Shown here one piece after another: positions 54,856 to 63,655 of a stretch of 64,000 nt of DNA (the stretch's first letter is position 1; every line of letters begins with the position of its first letter). The translations under genes and the position numbers were made by a program. The notes under the pieces were generated by a model that ran no database searches, had not been told where the DNA came from, and saw only the letters and a program-made list of their open reading frames with translations. This DNA comes from Sphingopyxis sp. FD7 (GTDB lineage: Bacteria > Pseudomonadota > Alphaproteobacteria > Sphingomonadales > Sphingomonadaceae): positions 1,860,001-1,924,000 of the forward strand of contig NZ_AP017898.1 of assembly GCF_003609835.1 (NCBI RefSeq). Direction: 5' to 3'.

Positions 54856-56301
54856 ATGAGCGAAGAGCTGCTTTCCTTTGAACCCGCCACCGGCGAACAG
54901 CTTTGGCGCGGCACGGTGAGCGACGTCGACGCCGAGGTCGAGATTGCCCGTCGCGCCTGGCCCGAATGGGCGGCGAAACCCGTCACCTTCCGCACCGAAA
55001 CATTGCGCCGCTTCGCCGACCGGGTGAAGGCGGAGGGCGAGGCGCTCGCCGATCTGATCGCGCGCGAAACCGGCAAGCCCTTGTGGGAAGCGCGTACCGA
55101 GGTCGAATCGGTCGCCAACAAGGTCGATATTTCGGTCAAGGCTTATGCCGAACGCACCCCCAATCGCCGCATCGAGGGTGCGATGGGGTTGCGGAGCGCG
55201 GTGCGCCATAAACCGCACGGCGCGCTGGCGGTGCTCGGCCCCTATAATTTCCCCGCGCATCTGCCGAACGGCCATATCGTTCCCGCGCTGATCGCGGGCA
55301 ATTCGGTCGTGTTCAAACCCTCCGAAAAGACGCCGGCGGTCGGGGCGAAGCTCGTCGAGCTGTTCCACAGCGCGGGCGTGCCGCAGGAAGCGCTGCGCCT
55401 TGTTATCGGCGGCCCCGACACGGGCAAGGCGCTCGCCGCGCACCCCGGCATCGACGGATTGCTCTTCACCGGATCGGCGCGCACCGGGCTGGCGCTGAGC
55501 CGCCAGTTCGCAGGCCAGCCGGGCAAAATGCTCGCGCTCGAAATGGGCGGCAACAATCCGATCGTCGCGTGGGATACCGCCGACCTTCGCACCGCGGCGA
55601 TCCTCATCGTCCAGTCGGCCTTCCTCAGCGCCGGCCAGCGATGCAGCAACGCCCGGCGGCTGATCGTCAGGGACAGCCTGGCCGACGCACTGATCGACGA
55701 GGTTCGCGAGCTTGCGAACCGCCTGATCGTCGACCATCCGCACGCCGACCCCGCACCCTATATGGGCCCGGTGATCGACAATGAGGCGGCCGACGGCCTT
55801 ACCGAAAGCTTCCTCGTCCTGATGTCGAACGGCGGCCAGGTCATCCGCCACATGACGCGGCCCGTCGCGGATCGCCCCTTCCTGACCCCCGGCATCATCG
55901 ACGTCACGGCGATGGCGGAGCGTCCCGACGTCGAGCTGTTCGGTCCGCTGCTCCAGGTCATCCGCGTCGAAACGTTCGAGGCGGCGATTGCCGAGGCGAA
56001 CAACACCGCCTTCGGCCTGTCGGCGGCGCTGATCGGCGGCACGCCGCAGCTTTACGATCAGTTCTGGGCCAATGCTCGCGCGGGCGTCATCAACTGGAAC
56101 CGTCCGACCAACGGCGCTTCGTCGGCGGCGCCTTTCGGCGGAATCGGCCTGTCGGGCAATCACCGCCCCAGCGCCTTCTACGCCGCCGACTATTGCGCCT
56201 ATCCGGTCGCGAGCGCCGAAAGCGACGCCCTGCGCGCCTCGATCGGCGTAGGTTTGCGCGATCCCGAAGGGTCGCAGCTGGTGACGAAGAAATATCTCTG
56301 A
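54856..56301 (+). CDS. astD: Succinylglutamate-semialdehyde dehydrogenase
   Basis: A 481-residue ALDH. It has GPYNFPAHLPNGHIVPAL, FTGSARTGLAL, catalytic Glu in LALEMGGNNPIV, catalytic Cys in GQRCSNARRL and FGGIGLSGNHRPSAFYAADYCAYPVAS, a C-terminal sequence characteristic of AstD. It performs the fourth step of arginine degradation by the AST pathway. The other ast genes are not in the window. Confidence 0.9.
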   Translation: MSEELLSFEPATGEQLWRGTVSDVDAEVEIARRAWPEWAAKPVTFRTETLRRFADRVKAEGEALADLIARETGKPLWEARTEVESVANKVDISVKAYAERTPNRRIEGAMGLRSAVRHKPHGALAVLGPYNFPAHLPNGHIVPALIAGNSVVFKPSEKTPAVGAKLVELFHSAGVPQEALRLVIGGPDTGKALAAHPGIDGLLFTGSARTGLALSRQFAGQPGKMLALEMGGNNPIVAWDTADLRTAAILIVQSAFLSAGQRCSNARRLIVRDSLADALIDEVRELANRLIVDHPHADPAPYMGPVIDNEAADGLTESFLVLMSNGGQVIRHMTRPVADRPFLTPGIIDVTAMAERPDVELFGPLLQVIRVETFEAAIAEANNTAFGLSAALIGGTPQLYDQFWANARAGVINWNRPTNGASSAAPFGGIGLSGNHRPSAFYAADYCAYPVASAESDALRASIGVGLRDPEGSQLVTKKYL

Positions 56302-56305
56302 ATCT

Positions 56306-56398
56306 CGTCATTGCGAGGAGCGCAGCGACGAAGCAATCTCCAGCCGTCGTCCGGGTGCTGCGCAAGCTGGAGATTGCTTCGCTGCGCTCGCAATGACG
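56306..56398. repeat. REP family A, copy 3
   Basis: CGTCATTGCGAGGAGCGCAG and CTCGCAATGACG as outer arms, AATCTCCAG/CTGGAGATT as inner arms. Located just after the astD stop. Confidence 0.85.
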
Positions 56399-56499
56399 CC
56401 TAAGGCTGCGAGCGGTGTAATCGCCATGCAATTTTACCTACACCCCCGTCAACAAAGCCTGCTTTGCGCTTTTCCGGCGCGCGAACCATCTTGGCCAGC

Positions 56500-57288
56500 A
56501 TGGAAAAGACTCTCCCTTCCGCGGGCAAGCTGTGGCTCGTCGGCGCCGGTCCCGGCGACCCCGACCTGCTGACGCTGCGCGCCGCGCGGCTGCTCGGGTC
56601 CGCCGATCTCATTGTCCATGACGGCCTTGTCGGCGAAGGCGTGCTCGCGCTGATCCCGCCGCATATCGAGCGGATCAGCGTCGCCAAGCAGCGCAGCCGC
56701 CACACGATGCGGCAGGATCTCATCAACGAACTGCTCGTCAATGAAACGCTGGCCGGAAAGCAGGTCGTGCGCCTGAAAGGCGGCGATCCCTTCATCTTCG
56801 GGCGCGGCGGCGAGGAACTCGACGCCGCGCGCGACGCGGGGATCGCGGTCGAGGTCGTCCCCGGCATCACCGCCGCCGCGGGCTGCGCCGCGCAGGCGGG
56901 CCTCCCTCTCACCCACCGCGAGGATGCGAGCGCGGTCAGCTTCGTCGCGGGTCAGTGCAAGGATCTGACCGATCAGGACTGGTCGGGGCTCGCCGGCCAT
57001 GGCCGCACGCTCGTCATCTATATGGGCCTCGCGACTGCACCCGCCATCGCCGACAAGCTGATCGCCGACGGCGTTTCGCCCGGCCTTCCCGTCGCGGTGG
57101 TCGAACGCGGCACCACCGCCGACGCGCGCGTCCTGCGCAGCCTGCTCACCGACCTCGGCGACCTCGTCGCGCGCGAGAAGGTGCAAAGCCCGGCGCTCAT
57201 CATCGTCGGCAAGGTCGCGGCGCGCGCCGACGCGCTCGACTGCCTCCGCGCGCCGGGCGTCGCCGCTCAAATAAGGGATTTTACATGA
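56500..57288 (+). CDS. cobA: Uroporphyrinogen-III C-methyltransferase
   Basis: A 262-residue SUMT that makes precorrin-2, the precursor of siroheme. It has GAGPGDPDLLTLRAARLL, VRLKGGDPFIFGRGGEE, VVPGITAAAGCAAQAGLPLTHR and VIYMGLA. Start at MEKTLPS; an in-frame codon twelve codons upstream is less likely. First gene of the sulfate-assimilation operon, supplying siroheme for the reductase. No CysG fusion domains. Confidence 0.95.
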   Translation: MEKTLPSAGKLWLVGAGPGDPDLLTLRAARLLGSADLIVHDGLVGEGVLALIPPHIERISVAKQRSRHTMRQDLINELLVNETLAGKQVVRLKGGDPFIFGRGGEELDAARDAGIAVEVVPGITAAAGCAAQAGLPLTHREDASAVSFVAGQCKDLTDQDWSGLAGHGRTLVIYMGLATAPAIADKLIADGVSPGLPVAVVERGTTADARVLRSLLTDLGDLVAREKVQSPALIIVGKVAARADALDCLRAPGVAAQIRDFT

Positions 57289-57581
57289 AACTGCTCACGG
57301 GCAACGACCTGAAAAGCGGCGCCGTCATCTGGTGGACCGGCGCCGACTGGTCGATCCATATCGAGGACGCCGCCGATGTCGGCGAACAGGGCGAGGCGAT
57401 CCTCGCCGTCGAGGAAGCCGCGCGCCGCGTCAACGCCCCCTATATCATCAGCGGCGAAATGACCCCCGACGGCCCGCGCCCCGCGCATATCAAGGACCGC
57501 ATTCGCGCGCTTGGTCCAACGGTGCGCCCCGACCTGACTTTGAAACCCGCCGACCCCGCGGCCGGCGACTGGGTGATCTGA
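57285..57581 (+). CDS. DUF2849 protein
   Basis: A 98-residue protein: MKLLTGNDLKSGAVIWWTG, then a middle with AILAVEEAARRVNAPYI and IKDRIRALGPTVRPDL. The DUF2849 family is found almost only between cobA and sulfite/nitrite reductase genes in alphaproteobacteria, as here. It overlaps cobA by four bases. Role unknown; it may assist the reductase. Confidence 0.85.
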   Translation: MKLLTGNDLKSGAVIWWTGADWSIHIEDAADVGEQGEAILAVEEAARRVNAPYIISGEMTPDGPRPAHIKDRIRALGPTVRPDLTLKPADPAAGDWVI

Positions 57582-57582
57582 C

Positions 57583-59214
57583 ATGTATAAATATGACGAA
57601 TATGACCATGCGATGGTCGAGGCGCGCGTCGCCGAGTTCAGCGATCAGGTGCGCCGCCGCCTCGCGGGCGAAATTACCGAGGACCAGTTCAAGCCGCTGC
57701 GGCTGATGAACGGCCTCTATCTCCAGCTTCACGCCTATATGCTGCGCGTCGCGGTGCCCTATGGGACGCTCGACAGCCGACAGATGCGGATGCTGGCGCA
57801 TATCGCGCGCAAATATGACCGCGATTACGGCCATTTCACCACGCGCCAGAATATCCAGTATAACTGGATCAAGCTGGAGGATGCGCCCGCGATCCTCGCC
57901 GATCTGGCGTCGGCCCAAATGCACGCGATCCAGACCAGCGGCAATTGCGTCCGCAACATCAGTTCGGACCAGTGGGCCGGCGCCGCCGCCGACGAGATCA
58001 CCGACCCGCGCCCGTGGGCCGAGCTGCTGCGCCAATGGTCGAGCTTTCACCCCGAATTCAGCTATTTGCCGCGCAAATTCAAGATCGCCGTGATCGCCGC
58101 CGACGAGGATCGCGCCGCGATGCGCCTCCACGACATCGGCATCCAGATCGTCGAGAAGGACGGGCAGCACGGCGCCGCCTTTTACGTGGGCGGCGGCATG
58201 GGCCGCACCCCGATGATCGCGCCGCTGATCAAGGATTTTGTGCCGCTGGGCGATCTGCTGAGCTACGCCGAGGCGTGCCTCCGCGTGTACAACCGTTACG
58301 GTCGCCGCGACAATATCTACAAGGCGCGGATCAAGATACTGATCCACGAGCTGGGCGCCGACGAATATCGCCGCCAGGTCGAGGAAGAGTTCGTCCATGT
58401 GAAGTCGCTAGGCATCGACCCCCCGAAGGCCGAGTTCGACCGCATCGCCGCGCAGTTCGCAATGCCGCCGCTCGACGCATCGGCGCCCGACGCCATCGAC
58501 CGCAGCGATCCCGATTTCGCGCTATGGGTCGACCGGCAAGTCGCCGCGCACAAGGTGCCCGGCCATGCGATCGTCAACATCAGCCTGAAACCCGTCGGCG
58601 GCATTCCCGGCGATGCGTCGTCGGCGCAGATCGACCTGATGGCCGACCTCGCCGAACGCTACAGCCACGACGAGCTGCGCGTCACCCACGCACAGAACAT
58701 CGTGCTGCCGCACGTTCGCAAGGCCGACCTCTACGCCATCTGGCAGGCGCTCGACGAAGCGGGGCTCGCGACGCCGAACCGCGACCTGATCAGCGACATC
58801 ATCGCCTGCCCCGGCCTCGATTATTGCAGCCTCGCCAATGCGCGCTCGATTCCCGTCGCGCAGAAGATCGCGACGCGCTTTGCCGACCTCGACCGCCAGA
58901 AGGAACTGGGCGAACTCAAGCTCAAGATTTCGGGCTGCATCAACGCCTGCGGCCACCATCACGCGGGCCACATCGGCATCCTGGGGGTCGACCGCAAGGG
59001 CACTGAAAATTACCAGCTGCTGCTCGGCGGATCGGGCGCCGAAGACGTATCGCTCGGCACGATCACCGGCCCCGGCTTCGACGAGGATGGCATCGTCGAT
59101 GCGATCGAACGCGTCACCGACAGATATCTCGCCGAACGGACAGAAGGCGAGCGTTTCGTCGACACCTATCGCCGCGTCGGCATGGCCCCGTTCAAGGAGG
59201 CGATCTATGGTTGA
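57583..59214 (+). CDS. cysI: Siroheme nitrite/sulfite reductase
   Basis: A 543-residue hemoprotein with two ferredoxin-like half domains. The siroheme/4Fe-4S cysteines are CPGLDYC (C-x5-C, about residue 409) and GCINACGHHH (C-x3-C, about 451). FTTRQNIQYNWIKLED and TSGNCVRNISSD line the active site. It reduces sulfite to sulfide with six electrons. Genomic context, with cysH, favours sulfite over nitrite. The electron donor is likely ferredoxin or a separate flavoprotein. Confidence 0.9.
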   Translation: MYKYDEYDHAMVEARVAEFSDQVRRRLAGEITEDQFKPLRLMNGLYLQLHAYMLRVAVPYGTLDSRQMRMLAHIARKYDRDYGHFTTRQNIQYNWIKLEDAPAILADLASAQMHAIQTSGNCVRNISSDQWAGAAADEITDPRPWAELLRQWSSFHPEFSYLPRKFKIAVIAADEDRAAMRLHDIGIQIVEKDGQHGAAFYVGGGMGRTPMIAPLIKDFVPLGDLLSYAEACLRVYNRYGRRDNIYKARIKILIHELGADEYRRQVEEEFVHVKSLGIDPPKAEFDRIAAQFAMPPLDASAPDAIDRSDPDFALWVDRQVAAHKVPGHAIVNISLKPVGGIPGDASSAQIDLMADLAERYSHDELRVTHAQNIVLPHVRKADLYAIWQALDEAGLATPNRDLISDIIACPGLDYCSLANARSIPVAQKIATRFADLDRQKELGELKLKISGCINACGHHHAGHIGILGVDRKGTENYQLLLGGSGAEDVSLGTITGPGFDEDGIVDAIERVTDRYLAERTEGERFVDTYRRVGMAPFKEAIYG

Positions 59215-59653
59215 GCGGGCCGATAATCAGTCCCTTCCGCAAGCGGAAGGGCGGCACGTCGACGGCGAGGAACCCTGCGTCACCCTCGACGCCTTCCTTG
59301 AACAATCGAACGCCACCGCCGTGCGGCTCGAACCCGACGAGGACGCGCGCGCGCTGATCCCCTATCTCGACCGATTGAAGCTGATCGAGGTGGCCTTTCC
59401 GGCCTTTCGCGACGGCCGCGGCTATTCGTCGGCGCGCATCCTGCGCGAGGCGGGATATACAGGCGAACTGCGCGCGCAGGGCGACGTCCTCGTCGACCAG
59501 ATCGCCTATATGAAGCGCTGCGGCTTCGACAGTTTCGCGCCCGAAAAGCCGCTCAACCCCGCCGACGTCGAGGCGGCGCTGACGCGCTGGCCCCAACATT
59601 ATCAGACCGCCGCCGACGGCGCCGTGCCGATATGGAAATTGAGGCATGGCTAA
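59207..59653 (+). CDS. DUF934 protein (CysX-like accessory)
   Basis: A 148-residue oxidoreductase-like protein of family DUF934: LDAFLEQSNATAVRLEPDEDARALIPYLDRLKLIEVAFPAFRDGRGYSSARILRE (in pieces, 25-80) and ALTRWPQHYQTA. It overlaps the reductase stop by eight bases and cysH by eight. Family members accompany cysI/cysH; a role in sulfite reduction is inferred, chemistry unknown. Confidence 0.85.
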   Translation: MVERADNQSLPQAEGRHVDGEEPCVTLDAFLEQSNATAVRLEPDEDARALIPYLDRLKLIEVAFPAFRDGRGYSSARILREAGYTGELRAQGDVLVDQIAYMKRCGFDSFAPEKPLNPADVEAALTRWPQHYQTAADGAVPIWKLRHG

Positions 59654-60575
59654 ACCTGATCCTAAAATCCCGTTCGTGTCGAGCCCTTCGACTGCCCGCG
59701 GGGCGGGCGCTCAGGATGAATTTCGGCCCGTGGCCGAAGTCGAGACACCGAGAGGGCATGCACCCACGATGGGCATCTCGACTTCGCTCGATGCGAACGG
59801 AATTGGGAATGATCGTCGGCGCGACCGCATCGACGTCGCGCCGCGTTTCACCCAGGCCGATGTCATCCGCCTCAACAACCTGTTCCGTGGTCAGGACGCG
59901 GCGGAGGTCGTCGCGAGCGTGATCGGCGCCGGGCTGCTCGGCGAAACGGCGATCGTGTCGAGCTTCGGCGCCGAAAGCGCGGTGCTGCTCCATCTTGTTT
60001 CGCGCGTGGCGCCCGACATGCCCGTCCTGTTCCTCGATACCGGCAAGCATTTCCCCGAAACATTGGCCTATCGCGACGCGCTGGCCGCGAAGCTCGGGCT
60101 CAATATCGTCAACCTGACCCCCGATGCCGACGAGCTGGCGAAAAAGGACGCGACCGAGCTGCGCTGGTCATACGACCCCGACGGCTGCTGCGAAATCCGC
60201 AAGGTGAAGCCGCTCGAAAAGGCGCTAGCCGATTTCGACACCTCGATCACCGGGCGCAAGGGCTTCCAGTCGGCGACGCGGCAGGGCCTCGCGCGCTTCG
60301 AGCTCGACGGCAATACCGGCCGCCTCAAGTTCAACCCGCTCGCCAACTGGACGCGCGCGATGCTCGACGATTATTTCGCGGCGCACGACCTGCCGCGACA
60401 CCCGCTGGAAGCAAAGGGTTACCCGTCGATCGGTTGCTCGCCCTGCACGTCGAAGGTCAAGCCGGGCGAAGACCCGCGCTCGGGCCGCTGGCGCGGCTGG
60501 GACAAGACCGAATGCGGCATTCACGGCGCGGTGACGCCACTGGACGACGATCCGGCGAACGATCCGGCGTTTTGA
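59646..60575 (+). CDS. cysH: Adenylylsulfate/PAPS reductase with in-frame repeat near the N-terminus
   Basis: A 309-residue thioredoxin- or glutathione-dependent reductase of APS/PAPS. The core has VSSFGAESAVLLHLV, PVLFLDTGKHFPET, the Cys pair WSYDPDGCCEIRKVKPL and the C-terminal GCSPCTSKVKPGEDPRSGRW, so four cysteines indicate a 4Fe-4S APS reductase. Residues about 10-52 (including HAPTMGISTSLDANG) are encoded by a REP-like sequence and look foreign to the family. The start overlaps DUF934. Confidence 0.9.
   Translation: MAKPDPKIPFVSSPSTARGAGAQDEFRPVAEVETPRGHAPTMGISTSLDANGIGNDRRRDRIDVAPRFTQADVIRLNNLFRGQDAAEVVASVIGAGLLGETAIVSSFGAESAVLLHLVSRVAPDMPVLFLDTGKHFPETLAYRDALAAKLGLNIVNLTPDADELAKKDATELRWSYDPDGCCEIRKVKPLEKALADFDTSITGRKGFQSATRQGLARFELDGNTGRLKFNPLANWTRAMLDDYFAAHDLPRHPLEAKGYPSIGCSPCTSKVKPGEDPRSGRWRGWDKTECGIHGAVTPLDDDPANDPAF
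59672..59800. repeat. REP-like element inside the 5' end of cysH
   Basis: The right part (CGATGGGCATCTCGACTTCG onward) is nearly identical to the arm at 34853-34884, and the left GTTCGTGTCGAG matches the other arm. About 129 bp, a multiple of three with no stop in the cysH frame. Confidence 0.7.
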
Positions 60576-60581
60576 CTAGCT

Positions 60582-60679
60582 CGTCATTGCGAGGAGCCGA
60601 AGGCGACGCGGCAATCTCCAGCTATCGGCGTGCATCTAAGCCGATAGCTGGAGATTGCTTCGCTTCGCTCGCAATGACG
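60582..60679. repeat. REP family A, copy 4
   Basis: CGTCATTGCGAGGAGCCGAA and GCTCGCAATGACG outside, CAATCTCCAGCTATCGGC with its complement inside, giving an uncommonly long stem. Fills the convergent cysH/dnaB gap. Confidence 0.85.
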
Positions 60680-60687
60680 GGGGTTAT

Positions 60688-62199
60688 CTATTCATAATCC
60701 TCATACGCCATGCTGTCGTCGGCCAGGTCGCTGAACTTGGTCGTCTTCGCCTCGAAGTGCAGGCGAACCTTGCCGGTCGACCCGTGGCGCGATTTGGCGA
60801 CGATGACTTCGGCGAGGCCGAAGACGCGTTCCATCTCGGCGGCCCATTCCTCGTGCGCCGCGTGGATCTTCACATCGTCGCCCTCGATCGGGCGTTTCGG
60901 CTCGCGCGCCGCGACATAATAATCCTCGCGAAACACGAACAGCACCATGTCGGCGTCCTGTTCGATCGAGCCCGATTCGCGCAGGTCGGAGAGCTGCGGG
61001 CGCTTGTCCTCGCGGCTTTCGACCTGACGGCTGAGCTGCGACAGCGCCATCACCGGGACATTGAGTTCCTTCGCCAGCGTCTTCAAACCACGCGAGATTT
61101 CGGAAATCTCCTGCACGCGATTGTCGCCGCTCCGCGACGATCCCTGCAACAGCTGAAGATAGTCGACGATGATGAAGCCGATGCCATGGCGGCGCTGGAG
61201 CCGCCGCGCGCGCGTCCGCAGCCCGGCGATCGTCAGGCCGGGGGTGTCGTCGATATAGAGCGGGAGCGTCTGGAGCGTCTGCGCGGCACGCGAGAGCTGC
61301 TGAAACTGCTCCTTGCTGATCTTGCCCATGCGCAGCGCCTCGCCCGACACCCCCGATTGTTCGGCAAGCACGCGCGTCGCCAGCTGGTCGGCCGACATTT
61401 CCAGGCTGAAGAAAGCGACCTTGGCGCCCATATTCTTTTCGGGCGGGATTCCGTCCTCCTCGTCGCGGCGCCAGCGTTCGGCGGCGTTGTAGGCGATGTT
61501 GGTCGCGAGCGAGGTCTTGCCCATGCCGGGACGCCCGGCGAGGATCATCAGGTCGCTGTTGTGCATCCCGCCGATCTTGGCGTTGAGACTGGCGATCCCG
61601 GTGGTGATCCCCGACAGATGCCCCCCCGAATTGAGCGCGCGCTCTGCCGCCTGCAGCGCGGTGAGGCTTGCCTGGCTGAAGCTTTTGACCGACCCCATTT
61701 CGGCCTCGCCCCCCGCGACGCGATAAAGCGCGGTTTCGGCCTCCTCGATCTGTGCCTGCGGGTCGACGCGTTCGCTGGTGTCGAGCGCATTGTCGACGAG
61801 CGCGCGCCCGACCCCGGCCAGCTCGCGGAGCAGTGCCAGGTCGTAGATCTGCTTGGCAAAGTCGCGCGCACCGATCAGACCCGCGCCGCTGCCCGTCAGC
61901 TGCGCCAGATAACCGACGCCGCCGACCGCCTTCATCGCCTCGTCGGCCTCGAAAAAGGGTTTGAGCGTTACCGGGGTCGCGATGCTGTTGCGCTCGATCA
62001 GCGCCATCGTCTGCTGAAAGATGCGGCCATGCAGCGGCTCGAAAAAATGCGCGGGCGCAAGCTGGACGGGCAGATCCTCGACGACTCGATTGTCGATCAG
62101 GATCGCGCCCAGAAACGCGGCCTCGGCCTCGATATTGCGGGGTAATTGACGCTCCTCCCCGGCCTGCGCCGGGGGCGGGATAAGGGCTAATTCGGGCAT
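60688..62199 (-). CDS. dnaB: Replicative DNA helicase DnaB
   Basis: A 503-residue hexameric helicase. The N-terminal domain starts PRNIEAEAAFLGAILID. The RecA-like motor has Walker A ILAGRPGMGKTSLATNIA (about residue 220), the second acidic motif IGFIIVDYLQLLQ, and SDLRESGSIEQDADMVLF, RHGSTGKVRLHFE near the end. No intein. Convergent with cysH. Confidence 0.97.
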   Translation of the reverse strand: MPELALIPPPAQAGEERQLPRNIEAEAAFLGAILIDNRVVEDLPVQLAPAHFFEPLHGRIFQQTMALIERNSIATPVTLKPFFEADEAMKAVGGVGYLAQLTGSGAGLIGARDFAKQIYDLALLRELAGVGRALVDNALDTSERVDPQAQIEEAETALYRVAGGEAEMGSVKSFSQASLTALQAAERALNSGGHLSGITTGIASLNAKIGGMHNSDLMILAGRPGMGKTSLATNIAYNAAERWRRDEEDGIPPEKNMGAKVAFFSLEMSADQLATRVLAEQSGVSGEALRMGKISKEQFQQLSRAAQTLQTLPLYIDDTPGLTIAGLRTRARRLQRRHGIGFIIVDYLQLLQGSSRSGDNRVQEISEISRGLKTLAKELNVPVMALSQLSRQVESREDKRPQLSDLRESGSIEQDADMVLFVFREDYYVAAREPKRPIEGDDVKIHAAHEEWAAEMERVFGLAEVIVAKSRHGSTGKVRLHFEAKTTKFSDLADDSMAYEDYE

Positions 62200-62316
62200 G
62201 GCGTCATCATGCGCTGATCACCCGTTGCGCGCAACCCGATTGACGATCCTCAGCCGCGTCGGCCGGGGGTGCTTCTGGGGATAATTTCGCTGCAATTATC
62301 GCTTGCCTCCTTTGAT

Positions 62317-62344
62317 CGTCATCCCGGCGAAGGCCGGGATGACG
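62317..62344. repeat. Short REP palindrome upstream of UPF0262
   Basis: CGTCATCCCGG and CCGGGATGACG with a six-base loop; a widely dispersed type in sphingomonads. Lies in the divergent dnaB/UPF0262 gap. Confidence 0.8.
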
Positions 62345-62399
62345 ATGATGTTGCCACCCCCTTGCCCTTCGCCGCAGCCCAAGTAGAAGCACGGTCAGC

Positions 62400-62897
62400 A
62401 TGTCCGACGCCGATCCCTCCAAGCAGCGCATCATTTCGGTCGAGCTCGACGAAGGCTCGATCGTCTGGCGCAATCCCGACGTCGAGCAGGAGCGGCGCGT
62501 CGCGATCTTCGACCTCATCGAAGAAAACAAGTTCGTGCCGCAGCGCGGCCACCCCGACGGCTATGCCGGCCCCTACCGGTTGAAGCTGCGTGTCGAGGAC
62601 GGCCGCCTGATCTTTGAAATATCGCGCGAAGACGGTTCGCCGCTGGAAGCAATCATCCTCGGCCTCGGCCGGTTTCGCCGCCCGATCCGCGACTATTTCG
62701 CCATCTGTGACTCCTATTATCAGGCGATCAAGACCTCGACCGCGCAGCAGATCGAGACGGTCGATATGGCGCGCCGCGCGCTGCATAACGAAGCGGCCGA
62801 GATGCTGATGGACCGGCTCGACGGCAAGATTGCGGTCGATTTCGACACCGCGCGGCGGCTGTTCACGCTGATCTGCGTACTCCATATCAAGGGCTGA
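62400..62897 (+). CDS. UPF0262 family protein
   Basis: A 165-residue protein: [67 protein letters not shown] segment and [24 protein letters not shown]0262 is a conserved alphaproteobacterial family of unknown function; the whole length is covered. No transmembrane segment. Confidence 0.9.
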   Translation: MSDADPSKQRIISVELDEGSIVWRNPDVEQERRVAIFDLIEENKFVPQRGHPDGYAGPYRLKLRVEDGRLIFEISREDGSPLEAIILGLGRFRRPIRDYFAICDSYYQAIKTSTAQQIETVDMARRALHNEAAEMLMDRLDGKIAVDFDTARRLFTLICVLHIKG

Positions 62898-62899
62898 CG

Positions 62900-63655
62900 A
62901 TGAAGGCGGGGGCAATCAGGGGCGGACAAGGAGCAAAGCGCGGCGGCGACTGGCGCGTTGCGATTGCGCGGTTTCTGCGCCGGATCGGCGCCGCCGTCGT
63001 CCTGCTGCTCCTCGCCGCGGGCCTCGCGCTCTGGTGGGCGGCACGCTGGACCCCCGACCGCGCCATCTATCCGGTGCAGGGGGTCACGATCGACGCGGGC
63101 AATGGTGACGTCCATTGGGGGTCGATCAAGGCCGCGGGCGCCGATTTTGCCTATATCGCCGCGACCGGCGGCGCCGCGCGCATCGATCCGAAATTCGCGC
63201 GCAACCTTGTCGGCGCGCGCGAAGCGGGGGTGCAGGCCGGCGCGATCCACCGTTACAGCCTCTGCCGCCTCGCAACCGATCAGGCCGCCAATTTCATCCG
63301 CCACGTCCCGCGCCGCGCCGACATGCTGCCCGCCGTGGTGTGGCTCGACTATGACGACCGCTGCCCCGACAGGCCGACGCGCGCGCTGCTGCTTTCCGAA
63401 CTCGCGACCTTCCTCGCGCAGATCGAGGCGCATATGGGCAAGCAGAGCCTGATCGCGCCCGGCCCGGCGTTCGAGGCCGATTATCGTGTGACACGCGGCA
63501 TCGCGCGCACGACCTGGCTGCGGCGCGATTTCTTCGAGCCCGACTATGGCGCCCACCCCTGGGCGATGTGGCAGGCGAACGACTATGTCCGCCTGTCGGG
63601 CGCCGACGGCACCGTCGGCTGGAATGTGCTCCGCGCGCGAGGAGAGATAAGATGA
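62900..63655 (+). CDS. GH25-type lysozyme-like membrane-anchored protein
   Basis: A 251-residue protein. One N-terminal transmembrane helix (AAVVLLLLAAGLALWWAA, about 31-48) anchors a GH25 barrel: YPVQGVTIDAGNGDVHWGSIK, FAYIAATGGAARIDPKF, GVQAGAIHRYSLC and AVVWLDYDDRC. The first catalytic Asp (GVDVSxxQG in typical members) reads GVTIDAGNGD, and several motif residues differ, so activity on peptidoglycan is uncertain. Next gene overlaps by four bases. Confidence 0.8.
   Translation: MKAGAIRGGQGAKRGGDWRVAIARFLRRIGAAVVLLLLAAGLALWWAARWTPDRAIYPVQGVTIDAGNGDVHWGSIKAAGADFAYIAATGGAARIDPKFARNLVGAREAGVQAGAIHRYSLCRLATDQAANFIRHVPRRADMLPAVVWLDYDDRCPDRPTRALLLSELATFLAQIEAHMGKQSLIAPGPAFEADYRVTRGIARTTWLRRDFFEPDYGAHPWAMWQANDYVRLSGADGTVGWNVLRARGEIR

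Noticed and set aside
62900..63655. Phage endolysin
   Set aside because: Chromosomal context, a membrane anchor and degenerate GH25 motifs argue for a cellular protein.
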